DNA of 64,000 nt from GWA2-66-18 sp964537395 (lineage in GTDB: Bacteria > Elusimicrobiota > Elusimicrobia > UBA1565 > UBA9628), in assembly GCA_964537395.1 (NCBI GenBank), contig CAZIBN010000005.1, positions 6,038 to 70,037 on the forward strand. The letters run 5' to 3'. The notes below the pieces were generated by a model. That model was not told the origin of the DNA. It was given only the letters and a program-made list of their open reading frames with translations, and ran no database searches. Below are positions 1 to 7,957 of the stretch, one piece after another. Position 1 is the first letter of the stretch, and every line of letters begins with the position of its first letter. A program made the position numbers and the translations under genes.

Positions 1-490
1 CGGCCTCGGAGGTCAGCGCGAGCGACAGCAGCAGCGAGAGCGCGCCCATCACCGCGGTCTTGCCGAGCATGCAGGCCAGGGCGGCGAGGTAGCGGCCCGG
101 CTCCCACCAGCCGTAGAGGCTCAGCAGGAGCGTGTGCATGAGGGCCATGGCGGCCATGCCGAGCGCCACCGATGCGACGGTGCCGAGGAAGCGGCCGAGC
201 AGGTAGTCGGCGCGGCGCACGGGGTGGCTGAGGATGAGGAAGATGGCGCGGGACTCGATCTCGGCCAGGATCAGGTTGACGGTCAGGAAGACGACCGAGA
301 TGAGCGCGATGGCTTCGATCGCGGCCAGGCCGAGGTCGAGCATGAGGCGCTCGCGCTCGTCGGCGCCCAGCGCCGAGACGATGAGCGCGCCCCCGAGCAA
401 TACGAGGCCGAACAGCGCGGCGGAGAGCCAGGCCTTATGGCGAACGTGCTCCTTGAACGTATACGCGAAGACGGCGGAGATGGTCTGCAT
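1..490 (-). CDS. ABC-2 type transporter permease, 3' end outside window
   Basis: The ATG at 490 opens a reading frame that runs off the left edge (about 163 residues visible). It starts MQTISAVFAYTFKEHVRHKA, followed by a membrane segment (LSAALFGLVLLGGALIVSAL), a second around residues 60-80, and more beyond residue 100. The cytoplasmic stretch ILSHPVRRADYLLGR is typical of ABC-2 exporter permeases. Only 2 nt separate it from the stop of the ATPase at 493, so the two are co-transcribed and probably form one exporter. The substrate cannot be told. The family call is confident; the truncation is only the window edge. Confidence 0.8.
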   Translation of the reverse strand, partial: MQTISAVFAYTFKEHVRHKAWLSAALFGLVLLGGALIVSALGADERERLMLDLGLAAIEAIALISVVFLTVNLILAEIESRAIFLILSHPVRRADYLLGRFLGTVASVALGMAAMALMHTLLLSLYGWWEPGRYLAALACMLGKTAVMGALSLLLSLALTSEA

Positions 491-492
491 AA

Positions 493-1257
493 TTATTCCA
501 TGTGGATCGGGCCGACCCCGTCGGTCCGTACGACGGCGGCCGCGAAGGCGCTTTCGAGGGCGTCGGTCTTGCCCCGCCATTCGTCCTGCTTCATGACCTT
601 CACGAGGCGCCCGCCGCTGAGGATGCCGATGCGGTCGCAGACGCGCTCGACCTCGGAGATATCGTGCGAGGAGAAAAGCACGGTCTTGCCCTTGGACTTG
701 AGCCACAGGATCAGCAGGCGGACCTCCTTGATCGCGAGCGGGTCGAGGCCGGTCACGGGCTCGTCGAGGATGACGAGCTCGGGGTCATGGACGAGCGCCT
801 GCGCCAGGCTCGCGCGCTGGAGCATGCCCTTCGAGTACTCGGACAGGCGCTTGTCCATCGCCTTGTCGAGGCCGACCTTCTCGAGCATCTCCCCGACCCG
901 GCGCTCGACCTCCGCGGCGGGTATGCGCGACAGGGAGGCGAACAGGCGCAGGCTCTCCCGGCCCGTCAAGGTCTTGTTGAGGTAGGCCGCTTCGGGCGCG
1001 TAGCCGATGCGCGCGAGCACTTCGACGTCGGGGGCGCGGCGGCCCAAGGTCTCGACCTCGCCTTTCGTGGGGTGGTGGAGGCCCATCAGGAGCTTGATCG
1101 CGGTGGTCTTGCCCGAGCCGTTGAGGCCGAGGAGGCCGAACACCTCGCCCTTGGGGATATCGAGGTCGAGCTCGATGAGGCCGGGCGTTTCGGTCACGCG
1201 CCCGAGATGCGAGCGGCGGTAGATCTTCGAGACCTTCTGAAACCGGATGGCGTTCAC
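493..1257 (-). CDS. ABC transporter ATP-binding protein
   Basis: A 254-residue nucleotide-binding subunit of an ABC exporter. Walker A is GLNGSGKTT near residues 44-52, the signature is YSKGMLQR near 141-148 (a variant of LSGGQ common in ABC-2 partners), Walker B is LVILDEP near 161-167, and the switch histidine is in SSHD near 198. It is followed after 2 nt by the ABC-2 permease at 490 and preceded after 4 nt by the membrane protein ending at 1262, so all three look like one operon. The protein would power export of an unidentified substrate. Confidence 0.9.
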   Translation of the reverse strand: MNAIRFQKVSKIYRRSHLGRVTETPGLIELDLDIPKGEVFGLLGLNGSGKTTAIKLLMGLHHPTKGEVETLGRRAPDVEVLARIGYAPEAAYLNKTLTGRESLRLFASLSRIPAAEVERRVGEMLEKVGLDKAMDKRLSEYSKGMLQRASLAQALVHDPELVILDEPVTGLDPLAIKEVRLLILWLKSKGKTVLFSSHDISEVERVCDRIGILSGGRLVKVMKQDEWRGKTDALESAFAAAVVRTDGVGPIHME

Positions 1258-1261
1258 TCGT

Positions 1262-2362
1262 TCACCTCTGCAGGGACTGCCAAAGACCGTAGGCTCCGAC
1301 CATGGCCAGGGCCGTGGCGGTCAGGCGCGCGCGCCGGGCGAACAGCTCGTCGACGCGCGATTCGGAGACATCGGCGAGACGCCGGTATTCGGCGCGGACG
1401 CCGGTCCAGACGACAGCCAGGAGCGCGGCGCCCATGAACAGCGCGCCGGCGAGGGCGGACGGGCGCGCGAACGCGGCATGGGGGAGAAGCGGTGCGGCGG
1501 CGCCGCACCAGGCGAGGCCGAGGGCGGCGCCGGCCAGGAGGCTCATGAATCCGGAACCGTGACGACGCCCGACCATGAGAGACGCTCCGAGGGTCGCGGC
1601 CCAGATCGCCCAGGCCGGGGCATTGAAGAATTCGCCCAGCGCGAATCCCGCCGCGGCCGACGCGAGCAGCATCGCGATGGCCGAGCGGTTCGGGGGCTTG
1701 GCTCCGAGGCACAGCGCGATCGCGAGCAGGGCCGGGAACCCTGCGGCCGCGCCGAACGCGGCTTGCGCTCCGCGCGTGAGGCTCTCCAGCGCCATCGCGA
1801 ACGGGGTGCGGCGCGCCTCATCGGCGGAGGCGGTGAAGGAGGGGGCCTCGGTCGTGAGGGTGAAATTCAGACGGCGGCGGCCCGGAATGCTCAGGAAGGT
1901 CCGATAGCCGTCGTGGTAGGGGATCGGGCGGACCTTGACCTCGCTCTCAACCTCCTTGCGGTAGTCCGAGTAGAAGTCCGCCGTGCCTGTTATGGAAGAC
2001 GCGCTCGCGGGAGGGTAAACGAGCCGGAGGAAAAAGGTGCCTTCCTCGTTGACCTGCCATGGGAACTGGCGGTAGCGGGCCTCGGCCAGCTTGCCGATGA
2101 GCGGCTTGCCGTCCGAGGCCAGACGGAAATGTGCGTTGGTGTAACTCTCGACGCGCGCGAGCGTCTCCGCGGGCCAATCGCGCGGCGGCATCGGGTGGAG
2201 GCCGGCGACCTCCTCGATCCAGACGATCGAATCCGCCCGGATGTCGACGACGACGCGGTCGGGCTCGACGCGGAGCGTCGCCCAGACGGGGCGCACGGGG
2301 TAGGCGGTGTGTTGGGCTGAAGCGCTCAAGGCCGCGCAGACGAGCCAAGCGAGAATCGCCAT
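1262..2362 (-). CDS. Hypothetical exported membrane protein
   Basis: A 366-residue protein of unknown function. Residues 1-16 form a signal-like segment ending SASAQ. An extracytoplasmic region of about 170 residues follows (for example FFLRLVYPP). From about residue 195 there are several hydrophobic helices rich in Ala, Gly and Leu. The layout of a periplasmic domain followed by a helical bundle recalls HupE/UreJ-like proteins, but I see no diagnostic motif. It heads the operon with the ABC ATPase and permease and may be their accessory subunit. A TAAAAT -10 lies at 2372-2377 (complement), 9 nt before the ATG, directly after the palindrome at 2391-2453. Confidence 0.75.
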   Translation of the reverse strand: MAILAWLVCAALSASAQHTAYPVRPVWATLRVEPDRVVVDIRADSIVWIEEVAGLHPMPPRDWPAETLARVESYTNAHFRLASDGKPLIGKLAEARYRQFPWQVNEEGTFFLRLVYPPASASSITGTADFYSDYRKEVESEVKVRPIPYHDGYRTFLSIPGRRRLNFTLTTEAPSFTASADEARRTPFAMALESLTRGAQAAFGAAAGFPALLAIALCLGAKPPNRSAIAMLLASAAAGFALGEFFNAPAWAIWAATLGASLMVGRRHGSGFMSLLAGAALGLAWCGAAAPLLPHAAFARPSALAGALFMGAALLAVVWTGVRAEYRRLADVSESRVDELFARRARLTATALAMVGAYGLWQSLQR

Positions 2363-2390
2363 ACTGGGCCGATTTTACGACATTTGAAAT

Positions 2391-2453
2391 GGGGTCAGGC
2401 CTTCTGATCTTGCGATTCGTCGGAGGAATCGCAAGATCAGAAGGCCTGACCCC
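2391..2453. repeat. Perfect inverted repeat, 28-bp arms, 7-nt loop
   Basis: Arms 2391-2418 and 2426-2453 are exact reverse complements around the loop GTCGGAG. The outer end reads GGGGTCAGGCCT. It begins immediately after the stop codon of the ZIP gene and ends 28 nt before the next start codon, so it could act as a terminator hairpin, although there is no T-tract. The tip GTCAGGCCT is shared with the palindrome at 13746-13814 although the inner stems differ, as in REP-type elements linked to Y1/RAYT transposases (family knowledge; no such transposase is in the window). Confidence 0.85.
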
Positions 2454-3176
2454 TTAGATCAGCCGGCGCATGAGGAGCATCGCGGCCAGGCCGGCGCTGA
2501 AGCTGGCCAGGGATGAGAGGCCGCCCTGCTCGCGGTGATGCAGGCGGGGGAGGACCTCGGCGGCGGCGACGTAGATGAAGGAGCCGCCCGCGAAGGCGAG
2601 CAGGAGAGCGAACGCCCAGGGCTCGAGGCGCGCGGCGACGATGCTGCTCGACAGGGCGCCGATGGGCGTGGCGAGTGCCACCACGGCGAGGGCCGCTCGG
2701 CGCAGGCCGGCGGAGCCGCCGCCCATCATGGTCGAGATCGTGAAGCCGTCCGCGAGCTTGTGCAGGATGGTGGCCGCGCCGACGGCGATGAGGACCGGCG
2801 TGCCGGCATAGGCGGACGCGCCGAGGTTCACGCCGTCGAAGAACGAATGCAGGAACAGGCCGGCGACCGCGGCCTTGCCCAGCGGATGGGCGTGGCAATC
2901 CTCGGAGGCCTCATGGCAGGGATCGAGCGGGGCGATGTTCTCCGCCGCGTAGCAGAACACGAAGGCCGCCAGCGCGCCCCAGCCCGCGTAGCCCGGGGCC
3001 ATGCTCCAGGCCTCCGGCAGGACGTCGCCGAAGGCGACGGCGATGAGGATGCCTGAGCGGAACGCCTGAACGCGCCAGAGCCCGGCCCGTGCCACGACCC
3101 TATCCACGACGGGGGCGGCGCCGCCGGCGACCGTGGCCGCGATGGACAGCACGAGGATGACGCCGAGGATGATCAT
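2454..3176 (-). CDS. ZIP family metal (zinc) permease
   Basis: A 240-residue integral membrane protein of the ZIP family, which moves zinc or related divalent metals into the cytoplasm. The two metal-binding helices are recognisable: HSFFDGVN near residue 109 and HKLADG near residue 139. A loop with His and Cys (CHEASEDCHAHP) lies near residue 88 and may bind metal. Its ATG overlaps the stop of the znuB-like gene by 4 nt, making it the last gene of the zinc operon. Having both an ABC importer and a ZIP permease in one operon suggests two routes for the same metal. Confidence 0.88.
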   Translation of the reverse strand: MIILGVILVLSIAATVAGGAAPVVDRVVARAGLWRVQAFRSGILIAVAFGDVLPEAWSMAPGYAGWGALAAFVFCYAAENIAPLDPCHEASEDCHAHPLGKAAVAGLFLHSFFDGVNLGASAYAGTPVLIAVGAATILHKLADGFTISTMMGGGSAGLRRAALAVVALATPIGALSSSIVAARLEPWAFALLLAFAGGSFIYVAAAEVLPRLHHREQGGLSSLASFSAGLAAMLLMRRLI

Positions 3177-4042
3177 AAGGTTTTAGGCGCGATTAACCGC
3201 GCGGCCGTGGAGAAGGCGTAGACGCCGCAAGCGATGCAGATGACGACCGGCCCGAGAGGCAGATCGTATGTGTATGAGATATAGAATCCCGCGAAGGCGC
3301 TCAAGCCCCCGAACGCCGAGGCCAGCATCGAGAAGGACGTCATGCCTCGGGCCCAAGGCAGGGCGGCGAGCGGGGGGATGACGAGAAAGCCGAAGATCAC
3401 CAGCGGCCCGACCGTCATCACGCCCAGCGAGATGGCCACGCCGATGATCAGATACAGCAGGAGGTCCCAGGCGAGGACGTTGCGCCCCAAGGTCACGGCC
3501 ATATCCCGGTCGTAGGAAATAAAGGTGAACTCTCGCTGGAAGAGGAGCATGCAGGCGGCGAGCACGCCGAAGATATTCAGCATCGCGTGGAAGTCCGACT
3601 CGGAGATCGAGACGATCTCGCCCTTGAGCAGGCCGAGCATCTCGGTCTCGCCGGCGGCGTTGAAGGCCACGAAGAGGATCGACGCGGCCCAGGCGAGGGC
3701 GTATAAGGCGCCGATGCGGCCCTCGGACAGGCCGGCCCCGCGGCGTTCGCGCCAGGCCAGGGCCAGGATCGTGCCCACGGTGAAGACGAGCGCGCCGACG
3801 ATGGCCAGATGCCGTTCTTGGCTCTCGTTGCCGGCCAGGAAGTTCATGCCGAGGCCCTGAAGCATGAAGGCGAAGGCGATGCCGGACGCGGAGACCTGGG
3901 GGAGGGCCACGCCCCAGAACACGAGCCGTCTCAGGACAAGGTAGACGCCGACGAGCGGGCAGACGAAGCCGACGACGACGCTGCCCCACAGCGCGTGGTG
4001 AAGCAGGAAGTCGGGCTTCAGCATCTCGAGGAGCAAGGTCAT
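3173..4042 (-). CDS. znuB: Zinc/manganese ABC transporter permease (ZnuB-like)
   Basis: A 289-residue permease of the ABC-3 family, with about eight hydrophobic helices and the conserved early stretch LVLRRLVFWGVALPQVSASG. It carries metal across the inner membrane with the ATPase at 4039-4752 and the binding protein at 4749-5672. Both ends overlap neighbours by 4 nt. Metal choice (Zn rather than Mn) is inferred from the adjacent Zur-type regulator and ZIP gene, not from the permease itself. Confidence 0.9.
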   Translation of the reverse strand: MTLLLEMLKPDFLLHHALWGSVVVGFVCPLVGVYLVLRRLVFWGVALPQVSASGIAFAFMLQGLGMNFLAGNESQERHLAIVGALVFTVGTILALAWRERRGAGLSEGRIGALYALAWAASILFVAFNAAGETEMLGLLKGEIVSISESDFHAMLNIFGVLAACMLLFQREFTFISYDRDMAVTLGRNVLAWDLLLYLIIGVAISLGVMTVGPLVIFGFLVIPPLAALPWARGMTSFSMLASAFGGLSAFAGFYISYTYDLPLGPVVICIACGVYAFSTAARLIAPKTL

Positions 4043-4752
4043 AGCTCGGACCTGAAGACCTCGCTGATCTTCCCGGAGGCGAACATCTCTTTGGACGGGC
4101 CCGTCGTCACGCGGCCCTCGTCGACCCAGGCGACATCGGTGAACAGGCCCTTTTCGGCGCTGACGCGGTGGCTGACCATGAGGATGGTGAGCTTGTGCCG
4201 TTCCTTCAAATCCTTGAGGAGCGTGAGCAGGGACTGCTGGGTCGTGATGTCGATGCCGGCCAGGGGTTCGTCGAGCACGAGGATCTCCGGTTCGGCGGCG
4301 AGCGCGCGGGCGATGAGCACGCGCTGCTTCTGGCCACCCGACAGGTCGCTCAGGCGACGCTCAGCCAGAGAGGTCGCGCCGCAGTCGGCCAGGCAGCGGC
4401 TGACGATGTCGTCGTGGCCGGCGCCGCGCAGGCGCTCAAGAAGATCGAGCTTGCGGTAGGTCCCCATCGCCGTCACGGCGCGGGCCGACAGCGGATAAAG
4501 CGGATCCAGCCGCTCTTTCTGCGGCACGTACCCGAATCTTCGGCCGCTCCCGCTGAGATCACCGCGAAGGCGCGGGATGAGCCCGAGCATGGTCTTGAGG
4601 ATGGTGGTCTTGCCGGAGCCGTTGTGGCCGAGGATGCCCCAGAATGAGCCCGGCAGGATGTCGAGGTCCACCTTCGTCAGGATGGGAGTCTTGCCGTAGC
4701 CGAGCGAGGCGTTCTTGAAGCGGATCAGGGGCTCGACGGCGGAGGCCTTCAT
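4039..4752 (-). CDS. znuC: Zinc ABC transporter ATP-binding protein (ZnuC-like)
   Basis: A 237-residue ATPase starting MKASAVEPLIRFKNASLGYG. Walker A is GHNGSGKTT, the Q-loop is GYVPQK, the signature is LSGGQKQR, Walker B is ILVLDEPLAG and the switch is VSHR. The ATG at 4752 overlaps the TGA of the binding-protein gene (ATGA); an open frame continues upstream but is not coding because the znuA-like gene occupies it. It energises metal import through the permease encoded next. Confidence 0.93.
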   Translation of the reverse strand: MKASAVEPLIRFKNASLGYGKTPILTKVDLDILPGSFWGILGHNGSGKTTILKTMLGLIPRLRGDLSGSGRRFGYVPQKERLDPLYPLSARAVTAMGTYRKLDLLERLRGAGHDDIVSRCLADCGATSLAERRLSDLSGGQKQRVLIARALAAEPEILVLDEPLAGIDITTQQSLLTLLKDLKERHKLTILMVSHRVSAEKGLFTDVAWVDEGRVTTGPSKEMFASGKISEVFRSEL

Positions 4753-5672
4753 CTGGCGGCGGCCTTGAGGAGATTCGTGAGGTTGGTCTCGGAGAGCTTG
4801 ATGAAGGTCTCCGTGCCCGGCAGGGAGTTGGCCATCGTGCCGATGACGGCGACCTTGGCGCCGGTCTGCTCGGCGAGCCAGGCGGGGGTCTTGGCGTCGT
4901 ACTGCTGCTCGCGCACGATGAGCGAGACCTTCTGCTCCTTCATCTTCCTGACGAGCTCGGCCAGATGCGTCGGCGTCGGCGCGATGCCGGGCTTGAGCTC
5001 GATCGTGTCCACGAACTCGATGCCTGTGAACGCGCCAAGGTAGGGGATGTCCCGGTGGTAGGAGATCGCCTTGACCCCTTTCAGCGGCGCCGCCAGCACC
5101 TTCCACTCGGCGATCTTGGCCTCGAGCTCGGTTAGATACGCCTTCAAGTTGCGCTCGTAGTCCGCGGCGCGGGCCGGGTCGAGGCGGGTCAGCCCCGCGG
5201 CGATGTTCCGCGCGATGACCCGGCCGTTCTCGGGATTCAGATTATAATGCGGATTGCCCTGAGGGTGGATGTCGCCCTGGGCGCGGCTCAAGCTGGCCGG
5301 CTTATCAAGAAGATGCACCCCGGAGGAGCAGTCGATGCAGCCCGTCCCCTGGCAGTTGGACGTATCCGGATCGGTGCGCATCTTGAGATTTTGCGCCACG
5401 TCGAGCAGGCCGGGAAGGAAGGCGTGCTCCACGGTGAGTCCGAGGTAGACGAGCGCGTCGGCGCGGTTGAGCTTCGTGACGAAGCTCGGCTTCATGACCA
5501 CCTGATGGATGTCCTCCTTGCCGCGCGCCAAGCCGTCCACGGTCACTAAGCCGGCGCCGACGCGCGAGACGATGTCGACGAGCTCGGGGATCGTGGCGAC
5601 GACGCGGAGCTTGGCGGCCTCGGCGGGCGAGGCCGGGAGGAGTAGGAGCGCGGCGGCGAGCAGGAGCCTCAT
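4749..5672 (-). CDS. znuA: Zinc ABC transporter substrate-binding protein (ZnuA-like)
   Basis: A periplasmic metal-binding protein of 307 residues (cluster A-I family). The start at 5672 gives a clean signal peptide, MRLLLAAALLLLPASPAEA, and a 4-nt overlap with the upstream gene. Likely ligands are the His in VEHAFLP, in GNPHYNLNP and in SYHRD, with an acidic residue near ELKPGIAPT. Instead of the usual His-rich loop it has a Cys-containing loop (NCQGTGCIDCSSG) near residue 115, which is unusual and might bind metal or form disulfides. It delivers metal to the znuBC-like pair. Confidence 0.9.
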   Translation of the reverse strand: MRLLLAAALLLLPASPAEAAKLRVVATIPELVDIVSRVGAGLVTVDGLARGKEDIHQVVMKPSFVTKLNRADALVYLGLTVEHAFLPGLLDVAQNLKMRTDPDTSNCQGTGCIDCSSGVHLLDKPASLSRAQGDIHPQGNPHYNLNPENGRVIARNIAAGLTRLDPARAADYERNLKAYLTELEAKIAEWKVLAAPLKGVKAISYHRDIPYLGAFTGIEFVDTIELKPGIAPTPTHLAELVRKMKEQKVSLIVREQQYDAKTPAWLAEQTGAKVAVIGTMANSLPGTETFIKLSETNLTNLLKAAAR

Positions 5673-6835
5673 CGGTCGCGGAAGCCGTGGACGTGCCGGC
5701 CGAACACCGCGGTCCATTGCAGCCCGACGGTGTTATTGCCGAGCCCCGTTGGACGGTTGTCCGTCGTGCGGGCAAAAGTCAGCCGTAGGCGTTGGAACGG
5801 CGTCACGTCGCACGTGACGAAGCCCGTGAACGTTCGGGTCAAGGTCCTTGCCGTGTCAAGGTCCTCGGTCAGATCGACCATGACGCCGGGCCGCCATCTC
5901 CGGCCGAGCTTGAACTGGATATAAGAGAAGCCCGCGTAGGCGCGGACTCGGTCGGTCGGAAGGTTGGTGGCGGTATCGAAGCGCCTCTCGTTGTTCTGCA
6001 TGACTTCCGTGCCCCAGACCGCACCCTTATATAGCCCGCCGGCGGTGGGCTGCCAGCGGTAGATCATATCCACGCCGGCGAGGCTTCGCCATGTGTTCCA
6101 TCTCGTCTGGGTGTTGGGCGCGGCGGTTTCGGTGACGAAGCGCTTCGGGGTCCACGCCTCGCTGACTCCCAGCTCCACGCTGTGGTCGTCGCCGAGGTCG
6201 GCGTACGCGGCCAGCCTTCCGAGGTAGGTGAAGTTGTCCATCGGCCGCGCAGTGGCGTTGGCGACGCGGGCGTTCTCCCCGCCGATCTTGTTGTAGACGC
6301 CGCCGGTCGCGGTCAGGTAGAAGGGGGTGGGGAATAGATAGGAGACCTCCACGCCGTCGGCCTGGGTCTCGCCGCCGATATAGGTGTCGAGCGAGCGCGG
6401 CCGGTCGATGACGGGCAGCTCGTGGTTGTGAAAGTGGGCCAGGCGGCCGAAGGAGGCGAACATGCGCCCGCCCGTGACGGTCAGGTTGTAGGGCAGCGCG
6501 GTCGTCTGCATCGCCGCCTCCTCGATCCCGACCCCGCCCCGGGAGCCCACGATGATGGCCCAGGCCTTGAGAAAGGGGTCGACGGGTGCCGAGACGTTGA
6601 GCTCGGCGGCGCGGAAGTTGAAGTTGGACGCTCCGTTGGTGTGGCCGAAGGATGTGTCGAGGGCGAGGCCGATCGCGGGATTGAAGGCCGACAGCGACGT
6701 CTGCGCCGGAGCGCCCTCGAGCTTGCCCAGCCGGTCTTCGAGAGACTTGATCCGGGCCTCGGCGGACGGGGCGGGCTCTTCGGCCTTGGCGGCGGCCGTC
6801 CACGAGAAGAGCGCGATGATCAGGAAAAGCTTCAT
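5669..6835 (-). CDS. Outer-membrane barrel-like protein of the zinc operon
   Basis: 388 residues with signal peptide MKLFLIIALFSWTAAAKAEE, a short coiled coil around residues 26-40 (EARIKSLEDRLGKLEG), then a long run of alternating polar and hydrophobic strands rich in Tyr, Phe and Gly, as in porin-like barrels. As first gene of the zinc operon, under a Zur/Fur-type operator, it may let zinc through the outer membrane, replacing ZnuD-type receptors. The substrate is inferred from context only. A TATCAT -10 lies 7 nt upstream of the ATG, inside the operator. Confidence 0.75.
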   Translation of the reverse strand: MKLFLIIALFSWTAAAKAEEPAPSAEARIKSLEDRLGKLEGAPAQTSLSAFNPAIGLALDTSFGHTNGASNFNFRAAELNVSAPVDPFLKAWAIIVGSRGGVGIEEAAMQTTALPYNLTVTGGRMFASFGRLAHFHNHELPVIDRPRSLDTYIGGETQADGVEVSYLFPTPFYLTATGGVYNKIGGENARVANATARPMDNFTYLGRLAAYADLGDDHSVELGVSEAWTPKRFVTETAAPNTQTRWNTWRSLAGVDMIYRWQPTAGGLYKGAVWGTEVMQNNERRFDTATNLPTDRVRAYAGFSYIQFKLGRRWRPGVMVDLTEDLDTARTLTRTFTGFVTCDVTPFQRLRLTFARTTDNRPTGLGNNTVGLQWTAVFGRHVHGFRDR

Positions 6836-6837
6836 GT

Positions 6838-6864
6838 TGATAATGATAATACAATATCATATCA
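6838..6864. promoter_or_regulatory. Zur/Fur-type operator between zinc operon and regulator gene
   Basis: An AT-rich imperfect palindrome whose outer halves read TGATAATGATA and TATCATATCA. It resembles the GATAATGATAAT units of Fur-family boxes. It lies 3 nt from the start of the barrel gene and 30 nt before the regulator start, so one bound dimer could repress both divergent promoters. Confidence 0.75.
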
Positions 6865-6882
6865 GCGTCAAGCGGCTTTTGC

Positions 6883-6888
6883 TATCAT
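6883..6888 (+). promoter_or_regulatory. -10 hexamer of the Fur-family regulator gene
   Basis: TATCAT ends 6 nt before the ATG at 6895, which predicts a leaderless transcript. The operator at 6838-6864 covers its -35 region, consistent with autoregulation. Confidence 0.55.
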
Positions 6889-6894
6889 CGCCCT

Positions 6895-7272
6895 ATGCAG
6901 CGCGACACCAGCCAGCGGCGGGCCATCCGCCGCGCGCTCGAGGACGCGGGCCGCCCGCTCGGCGCGCTCGAGGTCCTCGAGGCGTCGAAGGGCTTCGCTC
7001 CCGGCCTCGGCATCGCTACGGTGTACCGCAACATCAAGGCCCTGCTCAAAGAGGGGGACATCTCCGAGGTGGCGCTTCCCGGCGAGCCGCCACGCTACGA
7101 GGCGGCGGGCAAGGACCATCATCATCATTTCCGCTGCGAGCGCTGCGAGAAGGTCTACGAGTTGGGTGGTGCGTGCCTTCCCGATCTCAAAAGCGCTCTG
7201 CCGCGCGGCTTTCGCGTGACCTCGCACGAGGTCCTGGTCCACGGCATCTGCGCCGCCTGCTCTAGAAAATGA
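6895..7272 (+). CDS. zur: Fur family transcriptional regulator, probably Zur
   Basis: 125 residues. The N-terminal winged helix contains ATVYRNIKALLKEGDI (recognition helix). The metal sites follow: a histidine cluster KDHHHHFRC near residues 75-80 and two Cys pairs, CERC near 81-84 and CAAC near 120-123, for the structural zinc. It is divergent from a complete zinc-uptake operon with a Fur-type box between, so a zinc-sensing repressor is the best reading. Fur or Mur specificity cannot be excluded from sequence alone. Confidence 0.85.
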   Translation: MQRDTSQRRAIRRALEDAGRPLGALEVLEASKGFAPGLGIATVYRNIKALLKEGDISEVALPGEPPRYEAAGKDHHHHFRCERCEKVYELGGACLPDLKSALPRGFRVTSHEVLVHGICAACSRK

Positions 7273-7857
7273 ACATTCCCTGGGGCTTCGGCTCCCTCGA
7301 TCGCGTCGCCTTCAGCCTGATCAACGGCCTGTGGACGCATCCGACCTTGGACGCGATCATGCCGGTGATCACGGACCTTCACAAGGTTCCGTGGTTCAAG
7401 TTCGGCTTAGCGCCCGTGGTCCTCGGCGTCTGGCTCTATAAAGGACGCAAAGGCGCCCTACGCGTGCTCGTCGTCGCCGCGATCGCGATGGGCGTCTGCG
7501 ACCTTCTCGCCTACCGCGTCATCAAGCCCTGGGCCGCGCGTCCTCGCCCGGAGTACGCGGGCATCGGCGCGATCGTGCGCAGCCCCGGGGGAGGAAAGAT
7601 GGGCTTCCCCTCGAACCACGCGTCGAATGCCGGCGCCGCGGCCGCGGTGCTGTCCGTCGCGTATCCGGCGGCGGGCTTCGTCTTCTGGAGCCTCGCGGGC
7701 CTCATCGCGTACAGCCGCGTGTACTGCGGCCAGCACTATCCCTTCGACGTGCTCGCGGGCCTGATCCTCGGCGGCGTGCTGTCCTGGCCCTGGGCCATGC
7801 TGATGCTCGGCGGGGGAGCGGGCGGCGGGTCCGGCGGCGGCAAGAAGAAAAAGAAGC
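7269..7857 (+). CDS. PAP2 family phosphatase, 3' end in assembly gap
   Basis: A membrane phosphatase of the PAP2 superfamily (acting on lipid phosphates such as undecaprenyl diphosphate or phosphatidate). The tripartite active site is visible: KPWAARPRP, then PSNHASNAG (PSNH in place of the usual PSGH), then SRVYCGQHYPFD. Several hydrophobic helices surround these. The ATG overlaps the TGA of the regulator gene, suggesting cotranscription. The frame enters the N-gap after a Gly-rich and Lys-rich tail (SGGGKKKKK), so the true stop is unseen, probably just inside the gap. Confidence 0.88.
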
Positions 7858-7957
7858 NNNNNNNNNNNNNNNNNNNNNNNNNNNNNNNNNNNNNNNNNNN
7901 NNNNNNNNNNNNNNNNNNNNNNNNNNNNNNNNNNNNNNNNNNNNNNNNNNNNNNNNN
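7858..7957. other. Assembly gap of 100 N
   Basis: Exactly 100 undetermined bases, a conventional scaffold gap of unknown true length. It hides the convergent 3' ends of the PAP2 gene and the secreted protein gene on the opposite strand. Confidence 0.98.

Noticed and set aside
1247..2320. Long plus-strand frames opposite the ABC operon and opposite most pur/pyr genes
   Set aside because: They are antisense to conserved genes, rich in Arg/Ala/Gly, and arise because stop codons are rare in high-GC DNA.
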